DNA from: Acidobacteriaceae bacterium
GTDB taxonomy: Bacteria; Acidobacteriota; Terriglobia; Terriglobales; Acidobacteriaceae
Direction: 5' to 3'
Assembly: GCA_030037545.1 (NCBI GenBank)
Contig: JASHRF010000014.1
Coordinates: 1-64,000 of the forward strand
DNA: 64,000 bases
Shown here piece by piece: positions 7,744 to 16,900 of the stretch. The notes beneath the pieces were generated by a model. It made no database searches. It worked only from the letters and a program-made list of their open reading frames with translations, and had not been told where the DNA came from. Position 1 is the stretch's first letter, and each line of letters begins with the position of its first letter. Position numbers and translations under genes: made by a program.

Positions 7744-9087
7744 ATGAAGGCAAAGTTGCGTTGTTTGCCTGTGATTTTGTTATGCCTGGTTTTTTTTCAG
7801 GCGCCCCGCATCCTGGCGCAGGACTGGGTTCACACCGGAACCAATCTGGGCAACTCGGCCATCCGACTGGCGGTTGCCGACTTCAAGCCGGTGGGCGCGG
7901 ATCCGCAAACGCCTGCGCTCAAGGCGGTCTTCGATGCGACTCTCTATAACGATCTGAACAACGCCGGCATCTTCGACATGGTATCGAAGAGCCTGGCGCC
8001 GCAGGCCATGCCCGGCTCGCCGCAGGAGATGGTGCTCAGCCAGTGGTCGGCCATGCCGGCCAGCGCGGCCATGGTAGCGTTTGGCGCTTTCTCGGTAACC
8101 AACGGACGGCTGGTGGTCTACGGCTGGCTCGACGATGCGAACAACGCCGCCAGCCCCCAGGTGCTGGCGCAGCAATACAACGAAAACGCCACGGAAGAGA
8201 TGGCGCGGACCATTGCACACAGATTTGCGGACGCCATCATCTACCGGCTGGGCGGGGGCATCAACGGCATTGCCGAGACCAAGATTTACTTTGTGAGCTC
8301 GCGCACCGGATCGAAGGAAATCTGGGAGATGGACTACGACGGCGAAAATCAGCACCAGCTCACACATCTGGGAACCATTTCGATGTCCCCCCACGTCTCG
8401 CCCGATAATTCGCGAGTGGCGTTTGATTCCCTGGAACGCGAGGGATGGGCGATCCGCATGTACTCGCTCGATCTGAGCCGGCTTGTGAGCTTCCCGGCGG
8501 GGGCGCCGGGCGGCAGCAATTACAGCCCTGCTTGGACTTCCGACGGAACCAGGGTCGCGTTTTCTTCTGCGCGCGGCGGGCATCCGGATATCTGGACGTG
8601 CGATGTGGGCGGCAGCAACCTGCACCGCATCACCTCGTTCGGCACGGATACGTCCCCGGTGTGGAATCCGCGCACCAATGCGCAGATCGCATTTGTGAGC
8701 GGGCGCACCGGAGAGCCGCAGATTTATACCATGGACCAGGACGGATCGAACGTGCAGCGCATGACGGACAGCGGCTACGCGGTGTCGCCTTCGTGGTCGC
8801 CAAGCGGCGGCCTGCTTACCTTCAGCTGGAATCGCAAATACGGCCCCGGCGATCCCGGTGGCCAGGACATCTATGTGTTCCAGATTGCCTCCATGCAGTG
8901 GTTGCAGGCCACGCACGAGTCCGGGAGTAACGATTTTCCATCCTGGTCGCCGGATGGGCGGCACATTGCGTTTGAGCGCACCATTGGCGGCCGCACGCAG
9001 ATTTGGTCGATGCTGGCCGACGGCACGCATCAGCAGCAGTTAACCCACACCGGGAACAATTACATGCCCGACTGGAGCTGGAAGTAA
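7744..9087 (+). CDS. tolB: Tol-Pal system beta-propeller protein TolB
   Basis: Periplasmic protein that binds Pal and takes part in outer-membrane constriction during division. ATG 7744 gives a clear signal peptide (VILLCLVFFQAPRILAQ) and a 447-residue product, the usual TolB size; AGGAAGGA lies about 11 nt upstream. The N-terminal domain (about 30-150, starting NSAIRLAVADFKP) is followed by a propeller of PD40 blades, for example KEIWEMDYDGENQHQLT, SPAWTSDGTRVAFSS, TSPVWNPRTNAQIAFVS and FPSWSPDGRHIAFE. The reading frame is open for another 60 codons upstream, but these translate the 7570-7645 repeat and should not be included. Confidence 0.95.
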   Translation: MKAKLRCLPVILLCLVFFQAPRILAQDWVHTGTNLGNSAIRLAVADFKPVGADPQTPALKAVFDATLYNDLNNAGIFDMVSKSLAPQAMPGSPQEMVLSQWSAMPASAAMVAFGAFSVTNGRLVVYGWLDDANNAASPQVLAQQYNENATEEMARTIAHRFADAIIYRLGGGINGIAETKIYFVSSRTGSKEIWEMDYDGENQHQLTHLGTISMSPHVSPDNSRVAFDSLEREGWAIRMYSLDLSRLVSFPAGAPGGSNYSPAWTSDGTRVAFSSARGGHPDIWTCDVGGSNLHRITSFGTDTSPVWNPRTNAQIAFVSGRTGEPQIYTMDQDGSNVQRMTDSGYAVSPSWSPSGGLLTFSWNRKYGPGDPGGQDIYVFQIASMQWLQATHESGSNDFPSWSPDGRHIAFERTIGGRTQIWSMLADGTHQQQLTHTGNNYMPDWSWK

Positions 9088-9371
9088 GCTTTGGTGAGGC
9101 GGCGGCGTGTGCACTGGCGCACAGCGGCGAACCGGGAAGATGCATTAGTATTTTGAGGGTGGCCAAAATCCGCGTTGTTTCGATCGCTCCGCGGAGACCG
9201 CAAACGGCCCTCCGGCGCCGCCGATCATGCACGAGAGATATGACGCGGGCACGGAAAACAACCAAGTTTGCTTAACGGTGATTCGGAGCGAGTCGTTGCG
9301 CCTTTTTTGGGGCGATGCGGTGACGCTATGGCCGGGTCGCCTGAGCCCTGATTTCAGAAGGAGTGATTCTC

Positions 9372-10106
9372 TTGAAGAGACGTATCGTTGTTCCTGCAAT
9401 CGTACTCGTTGCCTTGATCGCCGTTGCTGGTTGTAAGAAGAAACAGCCAGTCCCTACTCAAGCCACCGCGCCGCCGGCCACCGCCCCCGCGGCTCCCACA
9501 GCCCAACTGACGGCCACGCCGGGCGTGATCTCGGCCGGAGACCAGGTGCAACTCTCGTGGCACACCACGGATGCGAACGCGGTTTCGATTGACGGCATCG
9601 GAGATGTGCCGACGGAAGGCGTGAAGACCGTGACCCCAACGCAGAGCACCACCTATCACCTGGTGGCCCGCGGCGATGGCGGCTCCGCAGAAGCCTCGGC
9701 GAGCGTAACGGTGAATGCCCCGATTGCCGCCGTTGTGCCCAGTACGTCAATGACCGCTGAAGAAGAGTTCAAGGCCAATGTGCAGGACATCTTCTTCGAC
9801 TACGACACGGCCGATATTCGCAGCGATGCGCAGGCGACGTTGTCAAAGGACGCTAATTACCTGGTCAGCCATCCTGACGTCAAAATCGTGATCGGCGGCT
9901 ACTGCGACGAGCGCGGGTCGGATGAATACAACCTGGCGCTGGGGCAGAACCGCGCCAACGCGGCCAAGAACGCGCTGGTCAACGATGGCGTGGGGGCGGA
10001 CCGTGTGCGCGTGATCAGCTATGGCAAGGAGAAGCCGTTCTGCACGGAATCGAACGAGCAGTGCTGGCAGCTCAACCGCCGCGCGGGCTTCTCGATGGAC
10101 CAGTAG
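9372..10106 (+). CDS. pal: Peptidoglycan-associated lipoprotein Pal with an extra Ig-like domain
   Basis: Outer-membrane lipoprotein binding peptidoglycan through its OmpA domain. TTG 9372 is preferred over GTG 9363 because AGAAGGAG (9355-9362) is 9 nt before it but directly abuts the GTG. The signal peptide ends in lipobox VAGC with Cys21. A Thr/Pro/Ala linker is followed by a beta-rich domain (about 45-115; VISAGDQVQLSWHTTDAN, TVTPTQSTTYHLVAR) that resembles bacterial Ig-like folds and is not part of classical Pal. The OmpA-C domain (about 135-240) has VQDIFFDYDTADIR, GYCDERGSDEYNLALGQNRA and NRRAGF, typical of Pal. It follows tolB at 284 bp. Confidence 0.94.
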   Translation: MKRRIVVPAIVLVALIAVAGCKKKQPVPTQATAPPATAPAAPTAQLTATPGVISAGDQVQLSWHTTDANAVSIDGIGDVPTEGVKTVTPTQSTTYHLVARGDGGSAEASASVTVNAPIAAVVPSTSMTAEEEFKANVQDIFFDYDTADIRSDAQATLSKDANYLVSHPDVKIVIGGYCDERGSDEYNLALGQNRANAAKNALVNDGVGADRVRVISYGKEKPFCTESNEQCWQLNRRAGFSMDQ

Positions 10107-10127
10107 CGACGCAAATGTGAAGATTCG

Positions 10128-10172
10128 TGGTTTCCCAGGTCTCAACACTCCAGAGCGAGACCTGGGGTGCCC
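10128..10172. repeat. CCCAGGTCTC-family repeat (copy 2)
   Basis: CCCAGGTCTC (10134-10143) and GAGACCTGGG (10157-10166) form a perfect 10-bp inverted repeat with a 13-nt loop, 28 bp after pal. The flanks TTCGTGG before and GTGCCC after match the copy at 6637-6675. It may act as a terminator or partial attenuator between pal and cpoB, but there is no T-run. Confidence 0.75.
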
Positions 10173-10328
10173 AAATTCATGAGCGCGACTCCCGCATCAC
10201 AAGATGAATGACAGCTGCCGGCAAGGCTCGAAGAGCGCGGGGGAAGAACCTTGTTGTACTTTTGAGCGCCGAGGCTCTCACCCGGAGCTGCCGCATGCCC
10301 TTGGTATCATGAGGGTGGTGGGTGAAGC

Positions 10329-11315
10329 ATGAAGACACGCACACTTCGCAATCGCATTTTGGCGGTGGGGGCCGTGGCCGCGCTGCTGATACCGGCTGCT
10401 GTTCCGGCCCACGCCGTTTCCAAGGAGATGGTTCAGCTCGAAACCCAGGTGCAGCAGTTGCTGGACATGGTGCAGCGGCTGCAAACGACGCTGGACACGA
10501 AATTTGCCGTGATGCAGAACCTGGCCCAGCAGACCGCCGACCAGGCTACCCAGATGACCGCGACCGTAAACGCATTGCAGCAGAAACTGGACGCGCAGAC
10601 GCAGGCGGAAAACGGCAAGGTGGACACGGTTTCCGGCCAGGTGCAGTCGCTCAACGATTCAGTGGACGAGCTGAAAACGCGCATTGCCAAGCTGGATCAG
10701 TCGATCCAGGCTTTGCAGTCGCAGCTGCAGCAAATGCAGAGCCAGATGCCGAGCCAGGCCAGTCCGGGCGCGACGCCGGGAAGCGTACCGGGAGCCACGC
10801 CAGGCGAGGCGCCAAACGCTACCCCGGGCACAACTCCGGCTCCCGGCGCGCCGGGCAGCGGAGCGCCGGCGGCCGACCAGACGGGTATGATGCCCGGCGC
10901 AACACCCACCGCGCAGAAGCCTCCACTCGAGGAAACCTACCAGGCTGCTCTGCGCGATTTCAATGCCGGGCGCTATCAATTGGCTTCCAGCGAATTCGGC
11001 GACGTAATCCAAAACTATCCGCTCGACGACCTGGCCGGCACGTCGGAATTCTACCTGGGCGAGATCGCCTACCAGCAGCAGCACTACGATGATGCGGTGA
11101 ACGATTACAACGCCGTGATCGAGGGGTTCAGCGGCAACGCCAAGGCCCCGGCCGCGGAATTGCACAAGGGCTATGCACTGCTGGCGCTGGACAAAAAGCA
11201 GGCCGGCATCCAGGAGTTGCGGGACCTCATCAAGCGGCATCCGCAGACGCCGGAGGCGGCGCGGGCGCGGAGCAAGCTAAATGGGATGGGCGTGCGGATT
11301 ACGGCGGCGCGCTAG
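10329..11315 (+). CDS. cpoB: Tol-Pal coordinator CpoB/YbgF
   Basis: A 328-residue periplasmic protein closing the Tol-Pal block. It has a signal peptide (VGAVAALLIPAAVPAHA), a long N-terminal coiled coil (about 30-140, many Gln/Leu heptads such as MVQLETQVQQLLDMVQRLQ), a Pro/Gly/Ala/Thr linker with near-tandem ATPG units (about 145-200), and a C-terminal TPR domain (about 205-328) with ETYQAALRDFNAGRYQLASS, AEFYLGEIAYQQQHY-like helices and a third TPR. This is the architecture of YbgF/CpoB, which links outer-membrane constriction with peptidoglycan synthesis. ATG 10329 has GGTGGGTGAAGC just upstream. The linker is longer than in the enterobacterial protein. Confidence 0.9.
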   Translation: MKTRTLRNRILAVGAVAALLIPAAVPAHAVSKEMVQLETQVQQLLDMVQRLQTTLDTKFAVMQNLAQQTADQATQMTATVNALQQKLDAQTQAENGKVDTVSGQVQSLNDSVDELKTRIAKLDQSIQALQSQLQQMQSQMPSQASPGATPGSVPGATPGEAPNATPGTTPAPGAPGSGAPAADQTGMMPGATPTAQKPPLEETYQAALRDFNAGRYQLASSEFGDVIQNYPLDDLAGTSEFYLGEIAYQQQHYDDAVNDYNAVIEGFSGNAKAPAAELHKGYALLALDKKQAGIQELRDLIKRHPQTPEAARARSKLNGMGVRITAAR

Positions 11316-11430
11316 GCGCGCTGCCTGCAACCGTCAACACGTGCCGGCGTACCAGCAGCCCATTCCGCCATCCTTGACATCAACATCTGGCCCCGAGGGG
11401 AATCTGCCTTCCGATTCCTTACGATGGAAT

Positions 11431-13017
11431 TTAGAACTGGGGGGGATTTGCGGGCAGCGCCGAGGAGTTTATATCTTCGCAACTTGCGTTATTGACGGTT
11501 AAATTACCCTGGCTGTCGAGCGAAACCGTCCAGATGGTGTCGTAATCCAATCCCGGCCAACCGGGGGCGACCGGCGCACCACCGGAGGGATAAAAGCTTG
11601 CAATCAGCGCATTGACGGTGGCGACAATCTGCAGGTGTTCCCACGCAGCCAGAACTTTCTGGTTGGAAAATTCCCCGCCCGTAAAAAAGAAATTGCTCGC
11701 CTGCTGCGGACCGTCGGAGGCAAGGGCCTCGACGCCCGCGGCAAAATTGAAAGGCAGATTGTTGGCGACAGCGTAAGGTTCCACTGTCAAGGCCGCCCTG
11801 ACATAAGACCAATCTTCATCTCCCGCGGTGTTCTGCGTGCCTAAGGTTACCTGGGATGGGTCAATCGAATAGACCTGACCTACGAAGATTTTGCCTCGCA
11901 GCGCAGCAGGAAGGTCAAGAGCGCGCCATTGGCCGGCGCCGACATAATTTCCGTCGTTCCAATTCCCCTCGGGATGAGCCTCAGCGTGGCGGATCATGTA
12001 GAGGGTTTCATTGGTGTTGATCCCCGCCGGGATCTTGGCTCCGCTTTTGCCGCCTGTGACCGTAATGTTGAAAGGCGTTTGCCCGGTGCACGAGCTGGTG
12101 GTCGGCACGGGCGCGGGCAAAACGGGGTACGTGGAAGACGGCTGCACGCCGGTGTCGTAGGTAAGCAGGCTGGCAGCTTTCGTCGACGGGACAATTGAGA
12201 TGGCGTAGATAGTGTTGGGACCTTGATAGCTAGCCGGGAGACTCAGGTTATAGCCTTCCAGGTTATTGATGCTTGCCATCAAGTTGCCGACAGTTTCCCA
12301 TGGCGCCGAGAAGACATAGAAGCCAGGCTGGTTCGCTTTTATCATCCCGGTCACCAGCGCCTCGTTATCGCCTCCCTCGTCATTGAAATCGATTCCCTGG
12401 CAGGCCGGACAAGACGGCGTGGGCGTGGCGACGCCCGCGGGCAGAGGCTCGGAAGCGTATGAGGCGTTGAGCGGATAGCTATTGGCCGTGTACGGGCTTG
12501 CGTAAGAACCGGAAACGGTGGAGAGCGTGAATTGATTCAGCAGAGCGAACTGTTGGATTGTCCAGAGCGGGACGATGTCAGGATAGTTGTTTGCGGTCTG
12601 CAGATGGGTCATCGGTTCGAGAGCATAAATGCCGGTGACATTGTTCGATCCGAGGATCTGGACTTGGAGGAACTTCGCCATCGACAGCGTGCGCTGCAAG
12701 CCCTGGCTGGTGAGGTTGGCCGTTGACGGGTTGATATCTCCGGAAGCCTGGTACGACACATCGTCGCTTACTACGAAGATCAGATTGACGTTGCCGGCGC
12801 TGAGTGGAGCGGTCGACGAAGTGCTGCCGCCACCACCGCCCGTGCCGCCGCTGCCTCCTGTTCCGCCACTGCCGCCCGCGCCATTGTTGCCTCCTGTGCT
12901 CGTGCTGTTGGCGGCGGACGATCCGCATCCGATCAATACGGCCGGAAGCAGCAGGGCGAAGACAACGGCTAGAGCAGAAACTCTTCCGCACTGTCCCGAA
13001 AAGCCTGCTGATCTCAT
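11431..13017 (-). CDS. Lipoprotein with two histidine-phosphatase-like halves, first half degenerate
   Basis: ATG 13017 gives a 528-residue protein with a lipoprotein signal (ALLLPAVLIGC, Cys31) and a Gly/Ser/Thr linker (to about residue 70). The second half (about 335-480) carries MIRHAEAHPEGNW, the RHG/RHAE motif of the histidine phosphatase (phosphoglycerate-mutase-like) superfamily with His344, and later KVLAAWEHLQIVATVNALI, where His461 is at the expected second-histidine position. The first half (about 75-255) follows the same pattern (LTSQGLQRTLSMAKFL; IYALEPMTHLQTANNYP; FYVFSAPWETVGNLMASI), but the catalytic RH is SDD and the second His is missing. I infer an internal duplication with an inactive N-terminal copy. 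Substrate unknown. The gene is convergent to cpoB and stands alone. Confidence 0.72.
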   Translation of the reverse strand: MRSAGFSGQCGRVSALAVVFALLLPAVLIGCGSSAANSTSTGGNNGAGGSGGTGGSGGTGGGGGSTSSTAPLSAGNVNLIFVVSDDVSYQASGDINPSTANLTSQGLQRTLSMAKFLQVQILGSNNVTGIYALEPMTHLQTANNYPDIVPLWTIQQFALLNQFTLSTVSGSYASPYTANSYPLNASYASEPLPAGVATPTPSCPACQGIDFNDEGGDNEALVTGMIKANQPGFYVFSAPWETVGNLMASINNLEGYNLSLPASYQGPNTIYAISIVPSTKAASLLTYDTGVQPSSTYPVLPAPVPTTSSCTGQTPFNITVTGGKSGAKIPAGINTNETLYMIRHAEAHPEGNWNDGNYVGAGQWRALDLPAALRGKIFVGQVYSIDPSQVTLGTQNTAGDEDWSYVRAALTVEPYAVANNLPFNFAAGVEALASDGPQQASNFFFTGGEFSNQKVLAAWEHLQIVATVNALIASFYPSGGAPVAPGWPGLDYDTIWTVSLDSQGNLTVNNASCEDINSSALPANPPQF

Positions 13018-13204
13018 AAGAAGTTGGATCCGAACTTGAAGGATCGGTGGGAGTCGAAATACAGTGAATTGCGGGCTGGGAATGGTGCGGGTTCGCACCA
13101 TGATCCTTACCCACACATCGAATCCGTCTGTAGGATTCAGATGCCGGCGCAGCGAGGGGGTTGCGTGGCAACCTCTGGGCGTCCGGAATAGTAAAGTACG
13201 CCGC

Positions 13205-13903
13205 TTACCCGGCTGCCGGGGATCCCGGCCCGGCGGCTGCGACCACGCTCTTGTGGTGGCGCACGTCGGCGCCCTGCACCCAAAAGATGACGTCTTCAGC
13301 GATGTTGGTGGCGTGGTCGGCTACGCGCTCCAGGCTGCGGCAGATCATGAGGGCGTTGAGAGCCTGCGGCGCCAGGTGGCATTGCTCTTCCATCACTTTG
13401 GTCAGGGTCCTGTAGGCGGTGCGGTTCATGGTGTCTACAGCATCGTCCTGGGTGAGCACGAGGCGGGCGATTTCGGCGTCGGCCTCGATGAAGGCTTGCA
13501 GGCTCTTGCGCACCATGTCGGTGGCCAGCGCGGCCATGCGCGGGATATCGACCGGCAGCTCCACGGCCCCCATCTGCTCCATGTGGCGCACGCGGTCGCT
13601 GATGCTCTTGGCGGCGTCGCCCACGCGTTCCAGGTCGGCGTTGATCTTGATCACGGAAAGAATAAAGCGCAAGTCGATGGCCATGGGCTGCTCCATGGCC
13701 AGCAGATCGAGAGCGGCCTGGTCGATGTCGCGCTCCATGCGGTTGATGGCGATCTCGCTGCGGCTGACCAGGTCGCAGATGGAAAGATCGCGAACCCGGT
13801 AGGCCTCCACAGCGCGCTGGATGGCCTGTTCGGCTAAACCCGCCATCACCAGCAGGTTCTCTTTCAAATCTTCAAGGCTTTGTTGAAAGCGTATGCGGGT
13901 CAT
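13205..13903 (-). CDS. phoU: Phosphate transport regulator PhoU
   Basis: A 232-residue all-helical protein with two PhoU repeats (three-helix bundles) at about residues 10-100 and 115-205. Metal-binding-type motifs are visible: [20 protein letters not shown] in the first repeat and [20 protein letters not shown], with the ExxxD pattern, in the second. It modulates the Pst transporter and PhoR signalling. The start ATG (13903-13901) overlaps the pstB stop as ATGA, indicating coupled translation. The open frame continuing upstream belongs to the wrong phase of pstB. Last gene of the pst operon; a Pro/Gly/Ala tail ends the protein. Confidence 0.95.
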   Translation of the reverse strand: MTRIRFQQSLEDLKENLLVMAGLAEQAIQRAVEAYRVRDLSICDLVSRSEIAINRMERDIDQAALDLLAMEQPMAIDLRFILSVIKINADLERVGDAAKSISDRVRHMEQMGAVELPVDIPRMAALATDMVRKSLQAFIEADAEIARLVLTQDDAVDTMNRTAYRTLTKVMEEQCHLAPQALNALMICRSLERVADHATNIAEDVIFWVQGADVRHHKSVVAAAGPGSPAAG

Positions 13904-14658
13904 CCGAACCTCCCCGTGATGTAATCTTCGGTGCGTTTGTCGGAGGGGTTGGTGAAGATCTTGTGCGTGGAGTCGAACTCGACCATCCTTCCGTTCAAAA
14001 AGAAGCCGGTGTTTTCCGCCACGCGCGCCGCCTGCTGCATATTGTGCGTGACGATGACGATAGTGTACTGCGCTTTCAACTGGAAGATGAGGTCTTCGAT
14101 CTTGGAGGTGGAAACGGGATCGAGGGCGGAGGCGGGCTCGTCCATAAGCAGCACCTCGGGATCGACGGCCAGGGCGCGGGCAATGCACAGGCGCTGCTGC
14201 TGGCCACCGGAAAGGCTGGCGCCCGATTTCTTCTTGAGATCGTCTTTCACTTCGTCCCACAGAGCCGAGTTGCGCAGCGTCTTCTCGACAATTTCGTCGA
14301 GCGCGCGGCGATTGGAATAGCCGTTGAGCTTGAGTCCGGCGGCCACGTTGTCGTAGATGGACATGGTGGGAAAGGGATTGGGGCGCTGGAAGACCATGCC
14401 CACGCGGCGGCGAATCTCGACCGGGGTGGTATCGGCATAGATGTCCATTCCGCCCATGCGCACCGAGCCGGTAACGCGGGCCACGGGATTGGTCTCGTGC
14501 ATACGGTTGAGGCAGCGCACAAAGGTGCTCTTGCCGCATCCCGAAGGTCCGATGAGCGCCGTGGCGTGGTTGGCGGGGATATTCAGATTAATATCCTGGA
14601 GCGTGTGATTGGCGCCGTACCACGCATTCAGGTTGGTGACTTGGATGCTTACGCCCAC
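13900..14658 (-). CDS. pstB: Phosphate ABC transporter ATPase PstB
   Basis: A 252-residue ATPase of the high-affinity phosphate transporter. Walker [10 protein letters not shown] (about 37-45), Q-loop [12 protein letters not shown] (PstB signature), ABC signature [16 protein letters not shown], Walker [15 protein letters not shown], and H-loop [13 protein letters not shown] are all intact. It starts with GTG directly after the pstA stop (TAA-GTG, no gap) and overlaps phoU by 4 bp. Length is normal for PstB. Confidence 0.97.
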   Translation of the reverse strand: MGVSIQVTNLNAWYGANHTLQDINLNIPANHATALIGPSGCGKSTFVRCLNRMHETNPVARVTGSVRMGGMDIYADTTPVEIRRRVGMVFQRPNPFPTMSIYDNVAAGLKLNGYSNRRALDEIVEKTLRNSALWDEVKDDLKKKSGASLSGGQQQRLCIARALAVDPEVLLMDEPASALDPVSTSKIEDLIFQLKAQYTIVIVTHNMQQAARVAENTGFFLNGRMVEFDSTHKIFTNPSDKRTEDYITGRFG

Positions 14659-15528
14659 TTAGCTTGCCCCTTTCAAAACGCCGCGGCTGGTGACGTATCG
14701 AACCAGCGCCACCGAGAGGACGATCAAGAGAATCAAGACCAGCGCGCCGGCCCACGCCAGGCGGTGCCAGTCATCATACGGCGAAAGCGCGTATTCGTAA
14801 ATTTGCAGCGGCAGCGCGGCGATGGGCTGGTTGAGGCTGGAGCTCCAGAATTCATTGCCCAGCGCGGTAAACAGCAGCGGAGCGGTTTCACCGGCCACGC
14901 GCGCGAAGGCTAACATGCACCCGGTGATAATGCCTGGGGAGGCGGTTTTGACGGTGATGGAGAGGGCCGAGCGCCAGTTGGGCACGCCCAGCCCCAGCGC
15001 CGCCTCGCGCACTGCGTGGGGCACCATAAGCAGCATCTCTTCGGTGGTGCGACAGACGGTGGGGATCATCATGATGCCCAGGGCCACGCTGCCCGAAAAA
15101 GCCGAAAAATGCCCTTGGGGAACCACGATGAGCGCGTAAATGGCAAGGCCCATGACGATCGAGGGGACGCCGTTCAAAACGTCGGCCGTGAAGCGTACGG
15201 CATTGGCCAGCCTGGTGCCGCGGCCGAACTCGGCCAGAAAGATGCCGGCGCCGATGCCGATGGGAACGCCGATGAGGCTGGCTACGCCGAGCAGGAGCGC
15301 GGAACCGACAATGGCGTTGGCCATGCCGCCGCCCGGTTCGCCCACCGGCTTGGGAACCTGGGTGAAGAAGGCCCAATTGAGCGAGACCGCGCCCTTGACG
15401 ACGAGGTAGGCAAAGATGGCGATCAGAGGCGTGACCACAATCAGCGTAGCCAGAATAGCCAGGCCGGTGACCGCGTGGTCGGTGAGCGCACGCATGCGGG
15501 AACGGAATGGAGATCGCAACGTGCTCAT
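14659..15528 (-). CDS. pstA: Phosphate ABC transporter permease PstA
   Basis: A 289-residue inner-membrane permease with six predicted helices and the binding-protein-dependent transport motif near VREAALGLGVPNWRSALSI (about 165-185), the EAA loop that contacts PstB. The N-terminal helix is TGLAILATLIVVTPLIAIFAYLV. ATG 15528 is preceded by GGAGACAGGG. It follows pstC by 10 bp and abuts pstB, so the genes form one operon. Confidence 0.95.
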   Translation of the reverse strand: MSTLRSPFRSRMRALTDHAVTGLAILATLIVVTPLIAIFAYLVVKGAVSLNWAFFTQVPKPVGEPGGGMANAIVGSALLLGVASLIGVPIGIGAGIFLAEFGRGTRLANAVRFTADVLNGVPSIVMGLAIYALIVVPQGHFSAFSGSVALGIMMIPTVCRTTEEMLLMVPHAVREAALGLGVPNWRSALSITVKTASPGIITGCMLAFARVAGETAPLLFTALGNEFWSSSLNQPIAALPLQIYEYALSPYDDWHRLAWAGALVLILLIVLSVALVRYVTSRGVLKGAS

Positions 15529-15538
15529 CCCTGTCTCC

Positions 15539-16648
15539 TCAGCGCGTCTGCGCCGGCGCTCCTCGCGTTACCGCCCACACCAGAACCTGGGCGAAGGCAT
15601 TCACGATGATGGTGACCATGAACAGCGCCAGCCCGATTTCGATGAGCGCGCTGAGGTGCATATTGCTCACCGCCTCAGTAAATTCGTTAGCAATGACGGC
15701 GGCCATGGAACTGCCGTTGGCGAGCAGGGAGCGGTGAATCTCGGGCGTGTTTCCAATGACCATGGTGACGGCCATGGTCTCTCCGAGAGCGCGGCCCAGA
15801 CCGAGAATGATGGCGCCTACGATGCCGATGCGGGCGTTGCGCAGCACGCTCATGCGGATCATCTCCCAGCGGGTGGCTCCCAAGGCCAGCGCCGCTTCGC
15901 GCTGCGCGTGGGGCACGGCGGACATCACCTCGCGGGTGAGCGAGGAGATGATGGGCAGGATCATGACGGCGAGAATGACGCCGGCGGCCAGAAATCCCAA
16001 GCCGGTGGGGTTGTCGTTGTTGAAAAGGCCAGTCCAGCCCAGCCATTGAGTCAGGAGCGGGTTGACGTGCTCGCGCAGAATGGGCACCAGCACGAAAACC
16101 GCCCAGAGGCCATAGATCACGCTGGGGATGGCCGCCAGCAACTCGGTGAGGAAGGCCAGCGGGCCACGCAGGGCCCGCGGACACATTTCGGTGAGGAAGA
16201 TGGCCGTGCCCACGGCCAGGGGAACGGCCATCAGCAGGGCAAGAAACGACGAAACCAGGGTGCCGTAGATAAAGGGAACTGCGCTGAACAGCGAATTCAC
16301 CGGGTCCCAGTACATGGGCTGATGGGAATCGGGATTGGTAAACGTCTGATAAAAGAACCTGAAACCGAAAGCGTGCCAGGTAAGCTGCGAGCGCAGCACC
16401 AATTGCCAGACGATGAGCACCACGATGCCGAAGATGCTCAAGGCGCACAGCACCATCAGCCACTTGAAGACCCGGTCGGCGAGCGCCGAGTTGCCGCGGG
16501 AGAGCAGAAAGCGCCGTTGCGCCGAAACTTCAGTGAGGGGTGCGGGGAGTGCGCTATCGGCGCCGGCCGGTTTTGAGCCGGGCGAAGAAGCCGGAGGGGA
16601 CGCAGCGGGGATATCTGAGGCGCGGATATCTGGCAAGTTGGCGCTCAC
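15539..16648 (-). CDS. pstC: Phosphate ABC transporter permease PstC
   Basis: A 369-residue permease, first gene of pstC-A-B-phoU. A Pro/Ser-rich cytoplasmic N-terminus of about 55 residues precedes the first helix (KWLMVLCALSIFGIVVLIVW). Typical PstC elements follow: LFSAVPFIYGTLVSSFLALL, AVPLAVGTAIFLTEMCP, and the EAA motif around QREAALALGATRWEMIRMSVL. GTG 16648 lies directly on AAGG; TTG 16636, four codons in, has AAGGTG 8-9 nt upstream and may be the true start. No pstS or phoBR is seen nearby, so the binding protein must be encoded elsewhere. Confidence 0.94.
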   Translation of the reverse strand: MSANLPDIRASDIPAASPPASSPGSKPAGADSALPAPLTEVSAQRRFLLSRGNSALADRVFKWLMVLCALSIFGIVVLIVWQLVLRSQLTWHAFGFRFFYQTFTNPDSHQPMYWDPVNSLFSAVPFIYGTLVSSFLALLMAVPLAVGTAIFLTEMCPRALRGPLAFLTELLAAIPSVIYGLWAVFVLVPILREHVNPLLTQWLGWTGLFNNDNPTGLGFLAAGVILAVMILPIISSLTREVMSAVPHAQREAALALGATRWEMIRMSVLRNARIGIVGAIILGLGRALGETMAVTMVIGNTPEIHRSLLANGSSMAAVIANEFTEAVSNMHLSALIEIGLALFMVTIIVNAFAQVLVWAVTRGAPAQTR

Positions 16649-16900
16649 CTTAGAGAGGCTACCCGGCCATTATGAACGCCAGGTTACAAGTGTGCAAAAT
16701 CAAGCGCATACAAGCGGAAAACTGCGCCTAGACTGCGGCAGGGAGGGTAAGGCTTAAATCACCCTGACGGCGGGCGCGGGCCGGCCACGCGGGCGGCTGG
16801 AAGCCGTGATCGGCGGAAGTCGCAGATTTAGCGGGAAATTCGATTGACCAAACGAGATAGCGCTGTCTTGGGGCTATGAAAACGTGTTAAATATCGAAGT

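Noticed and set aside
9311-9361. Possible fluoride riboswitch before pal (GGCGATG and CTGAT)
   Set aside because: The pairing partners needed for its pseudoknot and first stem are absent.
16649-16900. Possible PHO box upstream of pstC (GTAACC and GTTCAT half-sites on the minus strand)
   Set aside because: Offset is 10 rather than 11 bp and similarity to known PHO boxes is weak.
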